Assembly (NCBI RefSeq): GCF_036345255.1 | Contig: NZ_CP107783.1 | Location: 2,728,001-2,792,000, forward strand | Direction of reading: 5' to 3' | DNA length: 64,000 nucleotides | Source: Streptomyces sp. NBC_00569 | GTDB lineage: Bacteria > Actinomycetota > Actinomycetes > Streptomycetales > Streptomycetaceae | Shown here: positions 59,345-64,000 of the stretch, one piece after another | Position numbering within the stretch: position 1 is the stretch's first letter | Layout: each line of letters opens with the position of its first letter | Notes under the pieces: model-generated | The model's input: only the letters and a program-made list of their open reading frames with translations | Told to the model about the DNA's origin: nothing | Database searches by the model: none | Translations under genes and position numbers: made by a program

Positions 59345-60121
59345 TCAGGGACCGAAGGCGGCCGTGGCCTCGTGTGCTCCCTCGACGACGAGCCGGGTGA
59401 TGCGGTCGGCGTCGCGCACGATGCGGTGCGAGGGGCCGATGACCGTGAGCGACGCCGCGACGGTGCCGGCCTGGAACACGGGTGCCGCGATGGCCGCGAC
59501 CGCCTCGTCGTACTCGCCGAGGCTGACGCTGTGGCCCTTCTCCCGTACGTCTCCATAGACGCGGAGCAGGTCGTCGAAGTCGGTGACGGTGTGGTCGTTG
59601 AAGCGCTGGAGTGGGGTCGCGCCGAAGATCTGCCGGATCTCCGCCTCGGGGTAGTGGGCGAAGATCGCGTGTCCGGAGGCTCCGGCGTGGCCGGGCATGA
59701 GGGCGCCGACTATCGCCGTGTAGCGGACGGGACCGGTGCCGTCGACGGCGGCGGCACAGCGGTAGCCGCTGCCGTTGGGCACGTTGAGGACGACGCTCTC
59801 GCCGGTCTCGCGCAGTAGGCCGGCGAGGACGGGCCGTACCAGGGACGGCAGGACGCCGCTGTGCTCCCCGACGCGGGCCAGCCGGGACACGGCGGGCCCG
59901 AGCCGGTAGCGCCGTGTCGTACTGTCACAGGTCAGGAACGCGCGTGCGGTGAGTGTGGCGAGAATGCGCTGGGCGACGGCCTTGTCCCAGCCGTGTTCCC
60001 TCGCGATCTCGCTCACGCCCCACTCGGGGCGGCGCTCCGTGAAGGAGAGCAGCGCGAGCAGGGCGCGATCGGCGCCCTGGAGGACTCCGGGTCCACCGGT
60101 CTTCGGGCTGTTCTCGGTCAT
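59345..60121 (-). CDS. IclR-family transcriptional regulator
   Basis: A 258-aa regulator. The N-terminal winged helix is ADRALLALLSFTERRPEWGVSEIAREHGWDKAVAQRILATLTARAFLTCD. The C-terminal IclR effector domain runs from LGPAVSRLARVGEHSGVLPSLVRPVLAGLLRETGESVVLNV to RIVRDADRITRLVVEG, with the GHSVSLGEYDEAVAAIAAPVF block that lines the ligand pocket. It heads the peptide-uptake cluster. A 29-bp perfect palindrome 43 bases upstream is the obvious operator. Confidence 0.93.
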   Translation of the reverse strand: MTENSPKTGGPGVLQGADRALLALLSFTERRPEWGVSEIAREHGWDKAVAQRILATLTARAFLTCDSTTRRYRLGPAVSRLARVGEHSGVLPSLVRPVLAGLLRETGESVVLNVPNGSGYRCAAAVDGTGPVRYTAIVGALMPGHAGASGHAIFAHYPEAEIRQIFGATPLQRFNDHTVTDFDDLLRVYGDVREKGHSVSLGEYDEAVAAIAAPVFQAGTVAASLTVIGPSHRIVRDADRITRLVVEGAHEATAAFGP

Positions 60122-60163
60122 CGCCCGCTCCTCCTGACGCCTGGTTCTCACTCCGGTTCGGTG

Positions 60164-60192
60164 CGCTGAGCGCAACGTCGTTGCGCTCAGCG
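60164..60192. promoter_or_regulatory. 29-bp perfect palindrome, probable IclR operator
   Basis: CGCTGAGCGCAACG (60164-60177) and its exact complement (60179-60192) flank a single central base. A 14+1+14 perfect repeat cannot arise easily by chance. It lies upstream of the IclR gene and, at greater distance, beyond the end of the thioesterase gene. Confidence 0.75.
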
Positions 60193-60303
60193 GCGAGAAC
60201 TATGGGTGTGCGGCATCGCAGGTGTCAAGGGTTTCCAGCCCTCGAATGAAACTCGGGGGGACGCCGTCGGCGCAGTCGGCTCAGCCCTGCGCGACCGGCA
60301 GGC

Positions 60304-60750
60304 TCAGCTCTGGGCGACCGGCAGGATCGTCCCCTGGGCCACGGCGCACAGCCTCTCCGCGCCCTCCTCGTCCACGGTCGACAGGTCGCAGCGGACGACG
60401 GCCTGGCGCCGGCCGCCGTGCACGACCTGGGCGCGGGCGACCAGGGTGCGGCCCGTGGCCGGGCGGACGTACTGGATGGAGAAGCCGCCGGTGAGCACGG
60501 CCGCGCCGAGGACGGTGCCGCCCGCGAACGTCAGCGCGTTGTCGGCGGCGTAGGACAGGACCCCGCCGTGCAGGAACCCGTTCTGCTGGTGCAGCTCCGG
60601 TCTGATGTCGACCTCGATGGTGGCCGCGCCGTCACCGAACGCGGTGAGCCGGGCGCCCACGAGACGGCTGAACGGCTGAGCGTCCAGGAGCTTCGCCGCC
60701 AGGGCGAGGTCCGGCTCCTGAGGGCTGTCGTTGTCGCGTGGTGCGGTCAT
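60304..60750 (-). CDS. PaaI-family hotdog thioesterase
   Basis: A 148-aa single-domain hotdog-fold acyl-CoA thioesterase. The family motif is HQQNGFLHGGVLSYAADNALTFAGG, with the catalytic aspartate or glutamate region on the long helix, followed by GGFSIQYVRPATGRTLVARAQVVHGGRRQAVVRCDLSTV. PaaI-type enzymes hydrolyse aromatic or medium-chain acyl-CoA esters. It lies 68 bases downstream of the P450 gene on the same strand, so they may form one transcript. Confidence 0.88.
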   Translation of the reverse strand: MTAPRDNDSPQEPDLALAAKLLDAQPFSRLVGARLTAFGDGAATIEVDIRPELHQQNGFLHGGVLSYAADNALTFAGGTVLGAAVLTGGFSIQYVRPATGRTLVARAQVVHGGRRQAVVRCDLSTVDEEGAERLCAVAQGTILPVAQS

Positions 60751-60818
60751 GGAGGTCTCCGGGCAGGTCGGCTGGGGCGGGTACGGCCGGCCGGCCGTGG
60801 CGCACGCGGGGGCGTCGG

Positions 60819-62000
60819 TCACCACCGGACCGGCAGGCTTCGCACGCCCCGTATCAACATGCCGGGCAGCCAGTCGTCCGCCGGGCCGTCGAGTGCGAGC
60901 GCGGGGGCGCGGTCCAGGAGCGCGCGCAGCGCGATCTGGCCTTCGAGGCGGGCCAGGGGCGCGCCGAGACAGTGGTGAAGGCCGTGCCCGAAGGCGATGT
61001 GGCCCCGGGCGTCGCGCCGGATGTCGAAGCGGTCCGGCTCCGGGAAGCGCTCCGGGTCGTGGTCGGCGGCGGCCAGACCGACGAGGACGGCGGAGCCGCC
61101 GGGGATGACCGTGCCGCCGACCTCGGTGTCCTCGACCGTGAACCGGTACGTCGCGTTCTCCACGGGACCCTCGTACCGCAGCATCTCCTCGACGGCGCCG
61201 CCGAGGAGCGTCATGTCGGCGCGCAGCGCGGCGAGTTGGTCCGGGTGCATCAGCAGGGCGCGCACGCCGCCCGCGATCAGGTTCACCGTCGTCTCGTGGC
61301 CCGCGATGAGGAGGATGAAGGCCATGGCGCACAGCTCGTCGGGCGAGAGCCGGTCGCCGTCCTCCGCGGTCGTGCGGATCAGGGCGCTGAGCAGGTCGTC
61401 GGCGGGGGCCGACGCCCGCTTGTCCTCGATCAGGTCGCGCAGGTACGCGGCGAGTTCCACGAACGTCGCGTACTCGCCGTCGCGGTCGCTCGGCGCGACC
61501 ACCTCGTTCGACATACGCCGGAAGTCGGCGCGGTCGATGTCCGGGACACCGAGGAGCTCGCAGATGACCGTGAGCGGCAGCGGGAAGGCGAACGACTCGA
61601 CGAGGTCGGCGCGGCCGTGCGGGAGCATCGCGTCGAGCAGGTCGTCGGTGATGCGCTGGATGCGCGGGCGCAGCGACTCGACGCGGCGTGCGGTGAAGGC
61701 GCGGGTGACGAGGGAGCGCAGCCGCGTGTGGTGCGGCGGGTCGGTGATCAGCAGATGGGTGCCGATCAGCTCTTCGTCGAGGCCCGAGAAGCCCAGCTTG
61801 GCGGGGGACTTGACCAGGCGTGGGTCGGTGAGCGCGGCGCGCGCCTCCTCGTGCCCGACGATCAGCCACGCCTCGCCGTCGTCGGCGGGCTTGGGCAGCA
61901 GCACCCGGTGCACCGGGCCGCGGGCGCGCAGCTCCTCGTAGACGGGATACGGGTCGGCCGTGAAGCCCGCGTATCCGCCCAGATCGATCGCTTCCCCCAT
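60819..62000 (-). CDS. Cytochrome P450 (CYP107-like)
   Basis: A 393-aa class I bacterial P450. The I-helix oxygen-activation motif is FILLIAGHETTVN, the K-helix E-x-x-R lies in EEMLRYEGP, and the haem-binding loop is IAFGHGLHHCLGAPLARLEGQIA with the axial cysteine. Such enzymes need a ferredoxin and reductase supplied elsewhere; neither is encoded in this window. Substrate is unknown. ATG 62000 begins the homology (MGEAIDLGGYAGFTADPYPVYEELRARGPV), 11 codons after an alternative GTG. Confidence 0.93.
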   Translation of the reverse strand: MGEAIDLGGYAGFTADPYPVYEELRARGPVHRVLLPKPADDGEAWLIVGHEEARAALTDPRLVKSPAKLGFSGLDEELIGTHLLITDPPHHTRLRSLVTRAFTARRVESLRPRIQRITDDLLDAMLPHGRADLVESFAFPLPLTVICELLGVPDIDRADFRRMSNEVVAPSDRDGEYATFVELAAYLRDLIEDKRASAPADDLLSALIRTTAEDGDRLSPDELCAMAFILLIAGHETTVNLIAGGVRALLMHPDQLAALRADMTLLGGAVEEMLRYEGPVENATYRFTVEDTEVGGTVIPGGSAVLVGLAAADHDPERFPEPDRFDIRRDARGHIAFGHGLHHCLGAPLARLEGQIALRALLDRAPALALDGPADDWLPGMLIRGVRSLPVRW

Positions 62001-62045
62001 GGCGCCGCCCCTCGCTGTGACCCTGGCCCTCACCTTCTGCCGAAT

Positions 62046-63293
62046 CTAACTCGCGCCACTGACGATCGGTTCCCGTGAGGTGATCGACGCGCCGCCCTCG
62101 GCGAGGAAGCGCGCGAGCGGCAGGGTCGCCGCGCCGACCGTCACGGCGTCGGGCCCGAGGCGCCCGAGTTCGATCGTGGTCTGCGCGTACGGGTGGCGCA
62201 GGGCGTACGCGGCGGCCGCCCGCCGGACCGGTTCGAGGAGTCGGGGGCCGAGGAGGAGCCCGGCCCAGCCGCCGACGACGATGCGCTCCGGGTTGAAGAG
62301 ATTGACGAGGTCGGCGATGCCCGCTCCGAGGAACTCCGCTGTCTCGTCGAGGAGTTCACCGGCGCCGGGGTCGGCGAGGAGTTCGGCCAGCGCCCCTTCC
62401 TCGTCGGTCGAGGTCCAGTGGCCGCCGCTCTCGCGCCATCGTTCGAGCAGCGCCTCGGCACCCGCGTACGCCTCAAGGCAGCCACGCGCCCCGCACCGGC
62501 AGCGGCGGCCGCCGACCTGGAGCGTCGTGTGGCCCCACTCCCCCGCACTGCCGGACGAGCCCTGGTAGGGGACGCCGTCGGCGATGACGCAGGCGCCGAC
62601 GCCGGAGCCGATGAGGGTGACGACGGCGGTGCGGGCGCCGCGGCCCGCGCCGAACCACATCTCGGCGAGACCCAGTGTCCTGGCGCCGTTGTCGACGAAC
62701 AGGGGCAGTTCCGTGGGGAGTTCACCGCAGTCGCGGAGCATCGCTTCGAGAGGGACGGCGTCCCAGCCGATGGCCTGCCCGTGCACGACGGCCCCGACGG
62801 CGCCGCCCGCATCGGAGGCGTCGACGATGCCGGGCACGCCGATGCCGACGCCGATGAGGGCGTCCGGGGCGACCTGCGCCTCGCCGAGCACCTGCGCGAG
62901 GCCGGCCGCGACGATCCGTACGACGTCCTGTGCGTCATGGTGTCCGTCGGGCAACGGGGCGTCCACACGCGCGAGTTCGTTCAGGGTGAGGTCGAACAGC
63001 TCCACCCGTACGCGTGTCTCGCCGATGTCGACGCCGGCGAGGTGGCCGCAGTGCGGGGCGACGCGCAGGAGCGTACGCGGCCTGCCGCCGTCGGAGTCGA
63101 CCGACCCGGCCTCCTCCAGGAGGCCGTCGGCGACGAGTTCGGAGACGACGTTGCTGATCGACCCCGAGCTGAGTGCGGTGAGGGGTCCCAACTCCTGTCG
63201 GCTGAGCGGTCCGTCGAAGTAGAGCTTGCGCAGCACCGTGGCGCGGTTGTTGCGTCTGAGGTCACGCACCGTGCGCCGGCGTGGTCCGGCCAT
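62046..63293 (-). CDS. ROK-family transcriptional regulator (NagC/XylR type)
   Basis: A 415-aa repressor-type ROK protein. The N-terminal helix-turn-helix is RRNNRATVLRKLYFDGPLSRQELGPLTALSSGSISNVVSELVADGLLEE. The ROK kinase-like domain follows: LAGVDIGETRVRVELFDL, LFVDNGARTLGLAEMWFGAGRG (catalytic Asp replaced by the DNG context, as in repressors), VVTLIGSGVGACVI, and the zinc motif EWGHTTLQVGGRRCRCGARGCLEAYAG. It probably senses a sugar. GGGGGAGG lies six bases before ATG 63293. It is 45 bases upstream of the P450 gene on the same strand. Confidence 0.92.
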   Translation of the reverse strand: MAGPRRRTVRDLRRNNRATVLRKLYFDGPLSRQELGPLTALSSGSISNVVSELVADGLLEEAGSVDSDGGRPRTLLRVAPHCGHLAGVDIGETRVRVELFDLTLNELARVDAPLPDGHHDAQDVVRIVAAGLAQVLGEAQVAPDALIGVGIGVPGIVDASDAGGAVGAVVHGQAIGWDAVPLEAMLRDCGELPTELPLFVDNGARTLGLAEMWFGAGRGARTAVVTLIGSGVGACVIADGVPYQGSSGSAGEWGHTTLQVGGRRCRCGARGCLEAYAGAEALLERWRESGGHWTSTDEEGALAELLADPGAGELLDETAEFLGAGIADLVNLFNPERIVVGGWAGLLLGPRLLEPVRRAAAAYALRHPYAQTTIELGRLGPDAVTVGAATLPLARFLAEGGASITSREPIVSGAS

Positions 63294-63441
63294 CGTCATC
63301 CTCCCCCGTGCGGCGGACCCTGGACGCTGTTCGCCACACCCGGATCACGCTGTCACCCTCTCGACCGTAAACGATCGAGCTTGTTCGCTCTGTATCGTCT
63401 ACACCTTGTCGCGCTCCCGACTGTCCCCTACGACGGGACGG

Positions 63442-64000
63442 TCACGGGTCGCATCTCCCCTTCGCCTCCGGCTGTGCCGCGGTGGCGGGGACGGGCATGG
63501 TGACAAATACCCACGCCGAGCGTGCGCGATCACGCACGTTGACCCCGGCGACGACGTCGGCGGGTCCAGCGAGAGCGCACCGACGACAACAAAAGTGGTC
63601 CCGAGCGGGCCGGTTGGCCTTCTCGGTATGGCCGCAGCGCGGGCAGCGCTGCGAGGTATAGGCCGCATCCACCTCAAGGAAAGCCACCCCGGCCTGTCGG
63701 GCTTTGTAGGCGAGGTGCCGGCCGAGCTGGCGGAAGGGCCAGGAGGAGAGCGTGCCGCGCTGGTCGCGTCGAAGCCGTACCCGGTCCCGGATCCCGCCGA
63801 GTTCCTCGACGGCGATGCCACGACCGGTGCGTTGCGCGACCGACACGATCTCCTTGCTGATGCGATGGTTCAGGTGGGTGGCATGCCGCTGCTCCTTCTT
63901 CGACCGCCGCGCCAGACGGCGGGTGGCCGAGCGCGTCTGCTTCTTCTGCAGCTCGGCCCGTTTGCGCGCGCACCAGTTCCGGTAGCGCCGCAAGCCGCGG
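63442..64000 (-). CDS. TnpB-type RNA-guided nuclease of the IS200/IS605 group, C-terminal part
   Basis: The C-terminal 185 or so residues of a TnpB; the start lies beyond the window edge. Visible are the basic helix RRLARRSKKEQRHATHLNHRISKEIVSVAQ, the RuvC II glutamate in GRGIAVEELGGIRDR, and the zinc finger SQRCPRCGHTEKANRPARDHFCCRRCA. The RuvC III aspartate lies in ADVVAGVNVRDRA, where NAA is changed to VAG. TnpB uses an RNA encoded at the right end of its element to cut DNA. No TnpA gene is seen in the window. Whether the first RuvC aspartate is present cannot be checked here. Confidence 0.85.
   Translation of the reverse strand, partial: RGLRRYRNWCARKRAELQKKQTRSATRRLARRSKKEQRHATHLNHRISKEIVSVAQRTGRGIAVEELGGIRDRVRLRRDQRGTLSSWPFRQLGRHLAYKARQAGVAFLEVDAAYTSQRCPRCGHTEKANRPARDHFCCRRCALAGPADVVAGVNVRDRARSAWVFVTMPVPATAAQPEAKGRCDP

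Overview
The window is high-GC actinomycete DNA, almost certainly Streptomyces. It has strong G/C third-position bias, GTG starts, TTGAC/TAGNNT-type promoters, leaderless transcripts, and many lipoprotein and GntR/IclR/ROK/PucR-type regulator genes. No rRNA, tRNA or CRISPR array was seen.

Layout. 1-5402: 5' part of a peptide-binding lipoprotein, an AraC-GyrI regulator, a NarL/DesK-type two-component pair, an AhpD-like protein and a small secreted protein. 5419-8116 and 21829-27978 (both minus strand): two halves of a reductive pyrimidine/hydantoin catabolic locus. They encode an NCS1 permease, a TIGR03842-like F420 oxidoreductase, dihydropyrimidinase, two nitrilase-fold amidohydrolases, a PucR regulator and a class III aminotransferase. 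8117-21828: a ~13.7 kb block, mostly plus strand, sits between those halves. It carries rmlB, an MDR reductase, a 14-TM MFS exporter, rmlA, an EvaD/NovW-like epimerase, an OleD-like glycosyltransferase, a SnoaL-like protein, a sugar aminotransferase, an epoxide hydrolase, an AlkZ-like DNA glycosylase with a Q-A-Q motif, a serine-hydrolase relative that has lost its nucleophile, and two related secreted proteins. 28153-32897: an unknown TPR-like protein, a divergent XRE/methionine-aminopeptidase pair, an M48 protease and a GH75 chitosanase. 33067-37506: gamma-glutamyltransferase, an unknown membrane-anchored protein and a secreted CocE/S15-type hydrolase. 37561-40759: gluABCD glutamate importer. 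40865-46845: DUF6278-like protein, secreted GDSL hydrolase, exonuclease III, isochorismatase-like and MBL-fold proteins, and PcaL. 47087-54996: a sugar import/kinase cassette in FrcBCAK order with two binding proteins, a HutC-type GntR regulator and a divergent Gfo/Idh/MocA dehydrogenase. 55022-60121: a peptide uptake and degradation cluster with an IclR regulator. 60304-64000: PaaI thioesterase, P450, ROK regulator and a TnpB fragment running off the edge.

How it works together. The pyrimidine genes give import, (probably F420-dependent) reduction, ring opening, decarbamoylation and transamination to malonate semialdehyde. The inserted block looks like a sugar-attachment, export and self-protection module. 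Its dTDP-sugar genes lead most simply to a 4-amino-4,6-dideoxyhexose and there is a glycosyltransferase for it. The neighbouring epoxide hydrolase and AlkZ-like glycosylase are what one expects of a producer of, or a bacterium exposed to, a DNA-alkylating epoxide compound. No polyketide synthase, NRPS or other scaffold enzyme is present in the window. This block is the best candidate for an undescribed system here.
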